NCBI RefSeq assembly: GCF_001700325.1
Contig: NZ_MATO01000064.1
Span: 1-64,000 of the forward strand
Length of the DNA: 64,000 bases
Source: Caryophanon latum
Lineage (GTDB): Bacteria; Bacillota; Bacilli; Bacillales_A; Planococcaceae
Direction: 5' to 3'
The notes under the pieces are model-generated. The model saw only the letters and a program-made list of their open reading frames with translations, ran no database searches and was not told the origin of the DNA. How positions within the stretch are numbered: the first letter of the stretch is position 1; each line of letters opens with the position of its first letter. Of this stretch, positions 35,769 to 44,002 are shown piece by piece. A program made the translations under genes and the position numbers.

Positions 35769-36365
35769 TTATTCTGTTACCGTAAATTTATACGTCGTCA
35801 CTGTCATGAGCTTTAACACTTGCTCCGCCATGACGTGCGCTGGCGTTGCAAAATCCTCTTCAATCCAACGAATAATCATGCCTGCTAAGCCGTGTGCGCG
35901 GTAAATGTATAACCACTTCACATCGATATCGCTCGTCGATAACTCATATTCATATTGTTCAATGAATAAGTTTTCAATGGCGCTTGCGATTTTATGACGA
36001 ATGTCTACTTGTAAATGATTGCTCAGCAACGTTTTAAATAGCGTTTCGTTTTGTAAAAAATAATCAAACACCGTAATGGCATTTGCATCTAGCTGACGCA
36101 TGTCGACTTCCTTCATATGCTCGTACGGCGCTCGTATATGGACAATCATTTGCTGTAATGCTTCATCAATAATGCTTTGTACTAAATGCTCTGTCGATTC
36201 GAAATGTGCATAAAATGTGCTGCGATTGTATTCCGCAAGACGCACAATTTCCGAAATCGTAATTTCATGAAATGGCTTTTTCGCTAAACAATGTAAAAAT
36301 GCTGATTTGATTGCTTTTTGAGAGCGTATAATGCGCTTGTCTACGTACGTCTCGATAACGATCAC
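35769..36365 (-). CDS. TetR family transcriptional regulator
   Basis: 198 residues. Helix-turn-helix: RSQKAIKSAFLHCLAKKPFHEITISEIVRLAEYNRSTFYAHFESTEHLVQSI; the C-terminal part resembles the TetR_C_7/8 type (FLQNETLFKTLLSNH). The only available start is a GTG at 36365, which overlaps the best ribosome-like sequence (AGAGGTG), so initiation is uncertain. It is divergent from an SDR gene, which it probably regulates. A 105-bp mobile element has inserted in the shared promoter region. Confidence 0.85.
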   Translation of the reverse strand: MIVIETYVDKRIIRSQKAIKSAFLHCLAKKPFHEITISEIVRLAEYNRSTFYAHFESTEHLVQSIIDEALQQMIVHIRAPYEHMKEVDMRQLDANAITVFDYFLQNETLFKTLLSNHLQVDIRHKIASAIENLFIEQYEYELSTSDIDVKWLYIYRAHGLAGMIIRWIEEDFATPAHVMAEQVLKLMTVTTYKFTVTE

Positions 36366-36411
36366 CTCTTCATGCTAGTATCGACTACGATGAAATGAAT
36401 TGCAAATTTTA

Positions 36412-36516
36412 GGCTCTTCACCATAACTTGGGGTTGCTTTTCACGTCGATGTAGGCTTTCCGCGGGCGCGGCTCAAGCAACTTTTATACGTCAACCCCAG
36501 CTTACGGTGAGGAACC
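36412..36516. mobile_element. Family A MITE with ISL3-like ends and perfect 8-bp target duplication
   Basis: The left end is GGCTCTTCACCATAACTTGG and the right end, reversed, GGTTCCTCACCGTAAGCTGG. Both are followed by GGTTG, giving imperfect terminal inverted repeats of about 25 bp. The element is flanked by AAATTTTA on both sides (36404-36411 and 36517-36524). The interior retains only the left conserved block GGCTTTCCGCGGGCGCGG, so this is an internally deleted form. It encodes nothing. Confidence 0.88.
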
Positions 36517-36637
36517 AAATTTTAACGTACAAAATGCGCTCATTTGTTTGTTATCGAACAGATCGCAACACATTGATGATTGTCGATACATGATGCACGA
36601 CATAGAATAAGGAGCATATCACAAGGAGGCATCACAT

Positions 36638-37408
36638 ATGACATTTCCAGTTTTAGAAGGTAAAGTTGCAATCGTTACAGGCTCAGCAATGGGTATGGGT
36701 GAAGCAACTGCCAAATTATTCGCTGCTGCAAAAGCGCAAGTTGTCGTAGCTGATTTTAACGAAGAAAAAGGGCAAGCTGTTGCTGAAGCGATTAACGCAA
36801 ACGGCGGACAAGCGGCATTCGTAAAAGTAGATGTGTCAAATAGCGAGCAAGTACAAGCGATGGTAAAATTCGCGGTTGATACGTTCGGTAAATTAGACGT
36901 TATCGTTAACAATGCAGCGTTAACGCCAGACGACAAACCAGCTGATTCGTTTGACGAAAACTATTGGAATCGCTTAATGGCTGTTGACTTAAAAGGTGTC
37001 GCGCTATGCCAAAAGTACGCGCTTCAACAAATGAAAGCACAAGGTCACGGTGGCTCAATCATTAACATTTCTTCAGTAAGTGGCTTCCGTCCACAGCCTG
37101 ACACAATCGCATACGTAGCAGCGAAGCACGGTGTTATCGGCTTAACGAAAGTAGCAGCTGTCGAAAATGGTCAATACAACATTCGCGTAAATTCTGTTGC
37201 ACCAGGTGCGATCGATACACCGATGCTGCGCGGCGCAATTGAACAGTTTGGCTTAAATGAAGAAACGTACGCACCACAGCTTTCTTTATTAAACCGCTTC
37301 GGTCAGCCAGATGAAATTGCTCAAGCAACGTTATGGTTAGCATCTGATTTATCATCATACATTACAGGTACAGTGATTCACGCAGACGCAGGTTACACAT
37401 CTCGTTAA
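36638..37408 (+). CDS. Short-chain dehydrogenase/reductase
   Basis: 256 residues of classical SDR. Cofactor motif TGSAMGMGEATAKLF, VNNAALTP, catalytic Ser in IINISSVSGF and YVAAKHG (Tyr/Lys), and NSVAPGAIDTPML. Asp at the end of the second strand (VVADFN) suggests NAD(H) preference. Substrate unknown. AAGGAGG lies upstream of the ATG. It is divergent from the TetR gene, with about 270 bases between, most of which is a MITE. Confidence 0.92.
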   Translation: MTFPVLEGKVAIVTGSAMGMGEATAKLFAAAKAQVVVADFNEEKGQAVAEAINANGGQAAFVKVDVSNSEQVQAMVKFAVDTFGKLDVIVNNAALTPDDKPADSFDENYWNRLMAVDLKGVALCQKYALQQMKAQGHGGSIINISSVSGFRPQPDTIAYVAAKHGVIGLTKVAAVENGQYNIRVNSVAPGAIDTPMLRGAIEQFGLNEETYAPQLSLLNRFGQPDEIAQATLWLASDLSSYITGTVIHADAGYTSR

Positions 37409-37413
37409 TACAT

Positions 37414-37448
37414 TCCCCCCAGCCGATTTTTTCGCGTTGGAGGTTTTT
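37414..37448 (+). terminator. Weak terminator of the SDR gene
   Basis: CCCCCAGCCG and CGCGTTGGAGG form an imperfect stem followed by seven T. Confidence 0.45.
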
Positions 37449-37460
37449 TTACATAGTACA

Positions 37461-37496
37461 CAAAAATGAGCAGCTGCGTAATTGCAGACTGCTCAC
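37461..37496 (-). terminator. Terminator of the HAD hydrolase gene
   Basis: TGAGCAG (37467-37473) and CTGCTCA (37489-37495) with an inner GCAG/CTGC pairing; on the minus strand ATTTTTG follows. Confidence 0.78.
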
Positions 37497-37502
37497 CTTT
37501 TA

Positions 37503-38294
37503 TTATTTTAATGTCTCTAATAACTCGTAAAACGCTGTTAACGACGTCACTTCGTACACTGGTGTTACGTCTGTGTCGTTCACTTTGTCTTCGCGGTTAA
37601 TCCATACGTTTTTCATATTAATGCGTGAAGAACCTAAAATGTCTGTCATTAAGTTGTCGCCAACCATGATGCCTTCTTCTGCTGTAATGCCCGCTACTTC
37701 GCAAACGTGTTCAAAAATTGATGCGTCTGGCTTCCCTTTACCGAAGTCACCTGAAATGATGATGTGATCGAAGTACGGTACTAGCTCTGGCGTAATTTCA
37801 AGCTTTAAGTTTTGTAAGCTTGGTGCACCGTTCGTCAGTAATACAAGCTTGTAGTTGCCTTTTAGCTTGTTTAACACTTCGTATGTATCTTCATATAAAT
37901 ACGGGTGCTTTTTGCGCTCCTCAACGAAACGTTCACCTAGCTCTGCGCCAAATGCAGCGTCGTCAATACCAAGCTTCGCTAAACCTTGCGTCCATGCATC
38001 ACGACGGTAGCTTGGTACGATATCTTTCATTTGTTGGAACTGCGGCGTCGGGTCATCAAACGTTCCCCACATCCCTTCAAACGGGTTAATGCCAATCATT
38101 ACTGTATAATCATACGTCGGGTAGCTGCTATATAATGCACGCGCTGCTTCACGCGTTGCTTCCTCTAGCGCTTTTGCGTCAACGTCTACTTTCGTCGCTG
38201 CGTATTCACACGTTTTGTCGAACGCTGATTGAATGCTTTGTTTGTCGAATAAAAGCGTGTCGTCTAAGTCGAAAATTACTGTATTAATGCTCAT
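37503..38294 (-). CDS. HAD superfamily hydrolase
   Basis: 263 residues. All four HAD motifs are visible: FDLDDTLLF (nucleophile Asp9), LLTNGAP, KGKPDASIF and MVGDNLMTDILGS. The long cap (about 20-110) with PFEGMWGTFDDPTPQF resembles YsaA-type phosphatases. AGGAG is eight bases before the ATG. The true substrate cannot be read from sequence. Confidence 0.9.
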   Translation of the reverse strand: MSINTVIFDLDDTLLFDKQSIQSAFDKTCEYAATKVDVDAKALEEATREAARALYSSYPTYDYTVMIGINPFEGMWGTFDDPTPQFQQMKDIVPSYRRDAWTQGLAKLGIDDAAFGAELGERFVEERKKHPYLYEDTYEVLNKLKGNYKLVLLTNGAPSLQNLKLEITPELVPYFDHIIISGDFGKGKPDASIFEHVCEVAGITAEEGIMVGDNLMTDILGSSRINMKNVWINREDKVNDTDVTPVYEVTSLTAFYELLETLK

Positions 38295-38370
38295 TGTTTT
38301 AGCTCCTAAAATGTTATTTACTACAATGTGTTCGTTACTGTTTCATTCAACATAATAGCTAGCGAAATAT

Positions 38371-38505
38371 GTGTTGCTTGAAGCAAGAGGCGGACTCCTG
38401 CGGGAAAAGCTTGAGACTTGAGACCCCGCAATCGTGAGGTACGAACGATGAGGAGGCTCAAGCCAAGCCCGCGGAAAGCCTGCCTCGATGCGAAAAGCAA
38501 CATAA
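38371..38505. repeat. Family A element, short form, reverse orientation
   Basis: GAGGCGGACTCCTGCGGGAAAAGC at its left and GCCCGCGGAAAGCCTGCCTC at its right, with the GAGGAGGCTCAAGCC middle block. It lies between the HAD gene and the DUF3006 gene. Terminal TGTTGCTT/AAGCAACA repeats are present. Confidence 0.82.
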
Positions 38506-38591
38506 CGCTCTGAAGAATGCCTTCTTTCACTAACACATATACTCCGCTGTTCGTAGTTTATCATATTTTCTGACAAGTTAGCGGTCTGACT

Positions 38592-38843
38592 TTACTGTTT
38601 CCCCTTTTGTTTTAGCTTCTCAAGCAAGCTTTGTGCCGTTTCGCGTGCGCGCGCTGTGTCGTCAGTGAGCACATCAATTTGAAACTTGCCCTCGTGCTGC
38701 TGTACGGCGCAAATGTCCCCTTCATGCGCCTCGCCAATCATTTCTGTTTTATGCACGAGCAGTTGGTCTGTTTCGTTCGGCAGCTTTAAAAAAATGCCGT
38801 AATCATTTTCATAACGGTCTAATACGTATTTAATCGATTGCAT
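38592..38843 (-). CDS. DUF3006 protein
   Basis: 83 residues. An SH3-like small domain begins IKYVLDRYENDYGIFLKLPNETDQLLVHKTEMIGEAHEGDIC and a basic helical tail ends it. DUF3006 proteins are regularly encoded next to ComEC/Rec2-like metallo-hydrolases. Here it overlaps the end of that gene by 14 bases. The ATG at 38843 has AAAGGGGAG seven bases upstream. Role unknown; the coupling suggests a joint function. Confidence 0.85.
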   Translation of the reverse strand: MQSIKYVLDRYENDYGIFLKLPNETDQLLVHKTEMIGEAHEGDICAVQQHEGKFQIDVLTDDTARARETAQSLLEKLKQKGKQ

Positions 38844-39999
38844 GAACAATCTCCCCTTTTGCATTTAATAGCTGTGCGGCGTCGCCATCGTTTGCCCACA
38901 TTTGACAACCTGACCAATGCATATAATCGCCGCCGTCTTGCTTATTGTCACCGCTCGTCACATACACCGCTTGCCCTGGCTGTAACGTGAAGCTTGGGAA
39001 CGTAAAGCGCTGGTCGCCTTGCACCGAAACGAGCGTCCAATTCGTCATGTCGACTGCTGCTTTGCCGTTATTTTGAATCGTCACAAATTCGCTTAACATA
39101 TCTTTTGCAGTAATCGCAACTTGTGCGTTCACATCGTTCGTTTGTGCTGCACCGCTTCCGCTAAAGACGTCCGCATCAACGACCGACATGTTCACACCGT
39201 CCGTTTCAATAACGATTGTGCCAGATTCCGCCGTCGCATATACGAGCGAGTTGTATTTCGCTAGCAAGTCCGTCACTTCTTTATGTGGGTGCCCGTATTT
39301 GTTACCTTCACCGTAGCTAAGCACCGTAATTTCTGGTGACACCGCATCGATGAACTGCTCCGAGCTGCTCGTGTTCGATCCATGATGCCCTGCCTTTAAT
39401 ACGTCCGCATCAATGTCGCTTTTTAACATTTTCGCTTCTTCTTTCACGCCAGCATCAGCTGCGAATAAAAATGAGCGCTCATTGTACGTCATTTTCAGCA
39501 CGACCGACGCTTCGTTATTATCGTTTGATGTTTCATCTGCGTATACGACGTCGACTGTTAACGCATCATCAAACGGAATGTACTCGCCCATTTGCGCAAC
39601 GGTAAAATCAATGTCCTTCTCATCGATGAGCGACAACATTTCAATATACGTTTGCGACGTATGCGCCTTGCCCGAATCAACCCAGCGCTCAATCGTCACG
39701 TTTTCAAGCACGTCGATTAAGCCACCAATATGATCCGCGTCCGGGTGCGTGGCAACAACGACGTCAAGCGTGTCGATGCCTTGCTGCTGTAAATACGCGA
39801 CAATTTCGTCACCCGAGCCTTTGTCACCTCCGTCAATTAACATGTACTCGTCGTTTGGTGATTCAATTAAAATCGAGTCACCTTGCCCGACGTCTAAAAA
39901 ATGCACGCGCATGTCCTCGCCTACTTCGCTCGTCGTCACATTTGTACAGCCCGCAAGCATTGTTGCCGCTACAGCCGCTCCTACTATCCACTTTTTCAC
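38830..39999 (-). CDS. Surface ComEC-like metallo-beta-lactamase-fold lipoprotein with lamin-tail domain
   Basis: 389 residues. Signal peptide with lipobox (TMLAGC). The metallo-hydrolase domain (about 30-280) shows HFLDVGQGDSILIE, the metal motif VVATHPDADHIGG, AADAG and KAGHHGSNTSS, like the hydrolase half of ComEC/Rec2. A C-terminal lamin-tail-type domain (about 300-389, EFVTIQNNGKAAVDMTNWTLVS) is common in secreted nucleases. The GTG start at 39999 has AAAGGA nine bases upstream; the longer frame from 40086 lacks a signal at its start. Probably an extracellular phosphodiesterase or nuclease, by inference. Confidence 0.85.
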   Translation of the reverse strand: MKKWIVGAAVAATMLAGCTNVTTSEVGEDMRVHFLDVGQGDSILIESPNDEYMLIDGGDKGSGDEIVAYLQQQGIDTLDVVVATHPDADHIGGLIDVLENVTIERWVDSGKAHTSQTYIEMLSLIDEKDIDFTVAQMGEYIPFDDALTVDVVYADETSNDNNEASVVLKMTYNERSFLFAADAGVKEEAKMLKSDIDADVLKAGHHGSNTSSSEQFIDAVSPEITVLSYGEGNKYGHPHKEVTDLLAKYNSLVYATAESGTIVIETDGVNMSVVDADVFSGSGAAQTNDVNAQVAITAKDMLSEFVTIQNNGKAAVDMTNWTLVSVQGDQRFTFPSFTLQPGQAVYVTSGDNKQDGGDYMHWSGCQMWANDGDAAQLLNAKGEIVHAID

Positions 40000-40086
40000 G
40001 CTGCGCTCGTCCTTTCTACTTTCGTTTTTTGTTTTTATTGTATCAAATACATGCACGTTACAGCGGCTTAAAAGATGAAAAGACAA

Positions 40087-40131
40087 ATAAGGTATGTACT
40101 GAAGTCATATTGACTGTAGCACATACCTTAT
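40087..40131. terminator. Hairpin between the surface hydrolase and hemZ genes
   Basis: ATAAGGTATGT and ACATACCTTAT arms with an inner AGTC/GACT stem. The T-run on the minus strand is interrupted (ATTTGTCTTTT). A weak terminator for hemZ is possible. Confidence 0.45.
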
Positions 40132-40144
40132 CATTGCTAAATAG

Positions 40145-40256
40145 TATTTCGTGATGCGAGCGCTGCGGCGAAACTCCTTAGGGATAAGCGTGAGGTACGA
40201 ACGATGAGGAGGCTCAAGCCACACCCTAGGAACGCGAGCCGCCGGAAGCACGCATC
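40145..40256. repeat. Divergent family A-like element after hemZ
   Basis: It has the shared middle block GTACGAACGATGAGGAGGCT, also found at 38441-38460. The conserved outer blocks are replaced by GCTGCGGCGAAACTCCTTAG and CCTAGGAACGCGAGCCGCC, which are complementary in part to each other. It is a subfamily with the same fold and different ends. Confidence 0.6.
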
Positions 40257-41776
40257 TATTTCTTCACTAACTGCTTATTATACAGCTCATCTAAATGCTC
40301 GATTTTTTTATCAATCGACTCTGCAAACGTCATAATGTACGCCGCAGGGTCTTTCGGGTTGTGGAATTGCCAAATCTTGCCTGTCTCTGGGTTGACGAAC
40401 TTCGATGACGCACCACAGCCGATCCCTAAAATCGTTTGCACTTCTTCCATAATGACGATGTTGTAAATCGATTCCTCACCTATTTTCGAGTAGCCGACGT
40501 TTTCTAAGTTACCTAAAATATTTTTTTGGCGGTATAAGTAGTATGGTACGTAGTCGTTTTCTTTCGTCCATACTTGTGCCATACGCATCATTTCGGCAAC
40601 GGTATCACGGTCTGCAACTTTATATTTATCTTTGTTGCGCGTCATTTCCGATGCACGCTTAAACGATAACGTATGCACCGTTAACGACTCCGGCTGCATT
40701 TTCGCCGACTCGACAAGTGAATTTTCGAACTCCTCGATCCCTTCATTCGGCAAGCCGATAATTAAGTCCATGTTAATGTTGTTCATGCCTGAGTTACGTG
40801 ACAGCCAAAACTTATCAATCGTCTCCTGCACTGTATGATGGCGACCGATTGCTTTTAACGTTTCGTCCGTGTAGCTTTGTGGGTTTACCGAAATGCGGTC
40901 AATGCCCCATTTTTTTAGCACTTCGATTTTTTCCGGTGTGATCGTATCTGGGCGACCTGCTTCAACTGTAATTTCACGAATCGTCTCCGGGTTCGGGAAC
41001 GACTCGAACATCGTTTTATAGAGCGCGTCCATTTCATCCGCTTCGATCGACGTCGGTGTACCGCCACCCCAATAAATCGACGTAATTTTCATGTTGTTTG
41101 CTGTAAGCCATTTGCCCATTTCACGAATTTCAATATGCAAGCCGTCAAGGAACGTGTCAACGCGCCCGACTTTGCGGTTGCTTTGAATCGCATACGCTGG
41201 GAACGTGCAGTACGCGCATTTTGTCGGACAAAACGGAATGCCGATATACACTGAAATTTCGCGTCCGATCGTATCTAAATCAGGAATCGTCTTTAACTGA
41301 CGCTCAACGATTTCTTTCATCAGCTCAATTTTGCCATCTGAAATGCGGTAGTCTGCTTGCAGCGCCGCAAAAATTTCAGCTTCTGGCATGCCGGCTTTAC
41401 GGTATTTATGGAACAATTTTGTTGGGCGCACCCCTGTTAAAATGCCCCACTCCTGCGTAACACCTGTATATTGCTCTAAGCAGTCAAGCATGACGTGAGA
41501 TAGCGCGCGCTTTAAGCGAATGCGTTGCTCCTTGTCCGTGCCTACTTCGTCGTACTGCTTACTGTAAGCGTTTGTGAACGTTTGCCCATCAACGGTCATC
41601 GTTGCAGACGTTTTCACTTCAAAGTTGTCGAGCTGCTCGTATGCTAAATCGAACACGATGTCTGCTTCAGCATCACCGTGTACAATCGTTGTATCTTCAT
41701 AAAAAAGGTTTGCGATATTGTGTAAAACGCGAATCCAATCTTCTGGAAACGCTTGTCGAATGTTTATAGTTTTCAT
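40256..41776 (-). CDS. hemZ: Coproporphyrinogen dehydrogenase HemZ (radical SAM)
   Basis: 506 residues. The radical-SAM cluster motif is FCPTKCAYC (Cys183, 187, 190), followed by IYWGGGTPTS and a HemN-like C-terminal part. The roughly 165-residue N-terminal extension is typical of HemZ. In Firmicutes HemZ is thought to act in heme synthesis at low oxygen or in a related porphyrin step. The ribosome site is weak (GCTGGA). The family A repeat at its 3' end abuts the stop codon. Confidence 0.92.
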   Translation of the reverse strand: MKTINIRQAFPEDWIRVLHNIANLFYEDTTIVHGDAEADIVFDLAYEQLDNFEVKTSATMTVDGQTFTNAYSKQYDEVGTDKEQRIRLKRALSHVMLDCLEQYTGVTQEWGILTGVRPTKLFHKYRKAGMPEAEIFAALQADYRISDGKIELMKEIVERQLKTIPDLDTIGREISVYIGIPFCPTKCAYCTFPAYAIQSNRKVGRVDTFLDGLHIEIREMGKWLTANNMKITSIYWGGGTPTSIEADEMDALYKTMFESFPNPETIREITVEAGRPDTITPEKIEVLKKWGIDRISVNPQSYTDETLKAIGRHHTVQETIDKFWLSRNSGMNNINMDLIIGLPNEGIEEFENSLVESAKMQPESLTVHTLSFKRASEMTRNKDKYKVADRDTVAEMMRMAQVWTKENDYVPYYLYRQKNILGNLENVGYSKIGEESIYNIVIMEEVQTILGIGCGASSKFVNPETGKIWQFHNPKDPAAYIMTFAESIDKKIEHLDELYNKQLVKK

Positions 41777-41882
41777 CGTTTCAGTCCAGCTTTCTACAAA
41801 AGTTTTAAGACGTTTTTCAAATTTTCACTATAGCATGGTTTGCGTGAATTGTAAAAAGTGATGCGTGCATTTTGCATCGCGC

Positions 41883-42011
41883 GTGCTATACGCTATCGAG
41901 GCAGGCTTTCCGCGGGCGTGGCTTGAGCCTCCTCAACACTCCTACGTCGTGTCTGCGGGGTCTCAAGTCTCACGCTTTTCCCGCTGGAGTCCGCCTCTTG
42001 CTTCGAGCACA
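41883..42011. repeat. Family A element, short form
   Basis: GAGGCAGGCTTTCCGCGGGC ... GAGCCTCCTCA ... GCTGGAGTCCGCCTC, 128 bp, with GTGCT/GAGCAC ends. It occupies much of the 368-base gap 41777-42145 between hemZ and yheA; that gap also holds the yheA terminator. Confidence 0.85.
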
Positions 42012-42031
42012 CAAAGTCCCTAACACATAAA

Positions 42032-42068
42032 AAACACCGCTCGAAACAAATAATTTCGAACGGTGTTT
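42032..42068 (-). terminator. Terminator of yheB-yheA
   Basis: AAACACCGCTCGAAA (42032-42046) and TTTCGAACGGTGTTT (42054-42068), fully pairing on the minus strand with one G-U, followed there by T-runs. Confidence 0.85.
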
Positions 42069-42145
42069 CATATAAATAACATTCAATGCTCTCGTCGCCT
42101 AACTTAACGTAGAACGCGAGCCGTATCTAGCCATTAGTACTACTA

Positions 42146-42484
42146 TTACATACTTTCATACATCGCTTGAATCGGCTGTACTAATTCGCGTGTAATCGAC
42201 TCGATAATGCGGCTTAATTCCATTTCTGTATCAAGCATGTATAAAATTTTTTCGTTTTGCTGAGCAAGCTGTGCTACTTGCTGTGCGTATAGTAGCTCGT
42301 CTTCTAGTAATTGCTCACCTTGCATTTGCTTTTCTTGTAGCTTCACTTGCACGTCGCGGAAGTTCGTAAATAACGCTAATGCTTGTGCGTCTTCTTTTAC
42401 TGCTTCAATGGCGCGCTCTAATGCGACGAATTGCTCCGTCTCTTTTATTTTTTGTTGTAGTTGTGCTGTTAATTGTTGCATCAT
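42146..42484 (-). CDS. yheA: YheA-like (UPF0342, YlbF/YmcA family) protein
   Basis: 112 residues, all helical with high Gln content: VALERAIEAVKEDAQALALFTNFRDVQVKLQEKQMQG, ending IAxxxxxxLxxxxxPIQ-like. It matches UPF0342/YheA, related to the YlbF-YmcA-YaaT RNA-processing proteins, but has no Cys for an iron-sulphur cluster. It starts 23 bases after the yheB stop, so it is cotranscribed. Function unknown. Confidence 0.85.
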   Translation of the reverse strand: MMQQLTAQLQQKIKETEQFVALERAIEAVKEDAQALALFTNFRDVQVKLQEKQMQGEQLLEDELLYAQQVAQLAQQNEKILYMLDTEMELSRIIESITRELVQPIQAMYESM

Positions 42485-42507
42485 GTTAATTCCCTTCTAT
42501 TATGTGG

Positions 42508-43653
42508 TTACACGAATACGGCGAATAGCCCTTGGACAACCCCGATTAAACCACCGAGTACGAAGCCTAAGTACGTAATCATTTTAAATTCGCGCTTTGA
42601 AATGCCTAAAATAAGATCCTCTAACTTTTGAACAGGGAATGTATTGACTTGCTGACGTACAACCTCTTGTAAGTTTAGCTTCTTTACGACATCTTCAATT
42701 TTATTTTCAGCTTCCGCAAAGCCTCTGTCAAGCAACTTCGGTAAAAGCTCGTCTGTCGCCCACGCCTTTCCTTGTGGCCAGTAATGATTGATTGTGTAGT
42801 TCAGACGCTCATCTAAGTTTAACTGCTTTTTCGCATAATCTTTCACCGACGTTTCAATGCGGTTAAAGTCGATGTCTGCTGTAAAGTCTGTTACAGGTCG
42901 ATCTTTCACTTTTTCATACTCGCGCTGAATCACTTCATGGAGCATGTTGTAAATATTGTCTGACTTCATCATATTTACTAGCTCACGCTGCACCGTCTCA
43001 GCGAGCGACGTCGTGTCACCGCCTAAAAACATTTGCACCATGCCACCGAGCGAGCCTTTTGATTGTAAAAAGTCATTTAACATTTTTTGAATCGTAATTT
43101 GCCCGTCGTATGATTTTAAATACGCTTCACCTTTTTCGACTAAATACTCAACAAACTCCGGTACTTTTTGATCAAGTGTTGCTTCAAAGTCATTTGGAAT
43201 TAGCTCACGTAGCGTTTTTGTCGCTAGCGTATTTTGAATGCTCGCAAACTGTGATTGAATAACCGCGTCCACTTTTTCCTCCACCGTGCGCGGTAAATGA
43301 GAAAATCCTGCTACGTCCAACCATTGTGCTAACGTGCGGTCGTCGCGGAAAATCGTTTCTTCAATCTTTTTCGCCGCAAAGTCCGATGCCATTTGGCGAA
43401 CTTCTGGCGATAAAATTTTCGTACGGAACATGTCCGGTGTTAATAAATAGTTCGATACCGTACGCCCTAGCTGAATCGCTAAGTCTTCACGACGCTTCGG
43501 AATTAACCCTGGTGTGAACGGTACACGCCATTTACCGATATATTTCGCCTCGTACGGGTGAAATAGCATTTTAATTGCAATATGGTTCGTAAATCCGCCA
43601 ATGACTGAGCCGACGACGACCATAAATAAAATTGTAATAAGTGCATCTACCAT
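42508..43653 (-). CDS. yheB: YheB-like DUF445 membrane protein
   Basis: 381 residues. An N-terminal helix ([52 protein letters not shown]) contains the invariant NxxAIKMLFxP segment of DUF445. A long helical soluble region follows, and a C-terminal helix ([19 protein letters not shown]). Spore-membrane localisation has been reported for relatives; biochemical function is unknown. Confidence 0.88.
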   Translation of the reverse strand: MVDALITILFMVVVGSVIGGFTNHIAIKMLFHPYEAKYIGKWRVPFTPGLIPKRREDLAIQLGRTVSNYLLTPDMFRTKILSPEVRQMASDFAAKKIEETIFRDDRTLAQWLDVAGFSHLPRTVEEKVDAVIQSQFASIQNTLATKTLRELIPNDFEATLDQKVPEFVEYLVEKGEAYLKSYDGQITIQKMLNDFLQSKGSLGGMVQMFLGGDTTSLAETVQRELVNMMKSDNIYNMLHEVIQREYEKVKDRPVTDFTADIDFNRIETSVKDYAKKQLNLDERLNYTINHYWPQGKAWATDELLPKLLDRGFAEAENKIEDVVKKLNLQEVVRQQVNTFPVQKLEDLILGISKREFKMITYLGFVLGGLIGVVQGLFAVFV

Positions 43654-43763
43654 ATGTCATGTCCTTTCCTTATTTAGATTTCATTATTATAACAGAGTGA
43701 CGAAAAAAAGAGGAAATAACACCCCTTGCACGAATATGTACATAATGAGATGGAGGGAATAAC

Positions 43764-43964
43764 ATGATTCAACATTTTAGCTTCAAACCGATGTATAGCG
43801 ATGAGCTACCAGGCTGGGTCGTAACATTTTTTTACGAGCGCGTGCGTTACAAAGCCGCATACGAAAAAGACGGTGACATTCGCTGGATCGATGGCATACC
43901 ACCGAACGAGGAAAACGTTAAAAAAATGATTCATGAGCTTATGCTGTTTCACGTATATGAATAA
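43764..43964 (+). CDS. yheE: YheE-like small protein
   Basis: 66 residues, soluble: MIQHFSFKPMYSDELPGWVVTFFYERVRYKAAYEKDGDIRWI..PP, consistent with YheE (DUF5342), which lies by yheA/B in B. subtilis. ATGGAGGG precedes the ATG. Function unknown. Confidence 0.82.
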   Translation: MIQHFSFKPMYSDELPGWVVTFFYERVRYKAAYEKDGDIRWIDGIPPNEENVKKMIHELMLFHVYE

Positions 43965-43966
43965 TG

Positions 43967-44002
43967 CAAAAAGACGATTCGCCTGCGCGAACCGTCTTTT
44001 TT
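43967..44002. terminator. Bidirectional terminator between yheE and the MFS gene
   Basis: AAAAAGACG-A-TTCGC and GCGAA-C-CGTCTTTTT arms with one internal mismatch and a 4-base loop. Confidence 0.85.

Noticed and set aside
36525-36637. TetR operator between the TetR and SDR genes
   Set aside because: Several ATCGA/TCGAT words occur but no convincing symmetric site could be defined.
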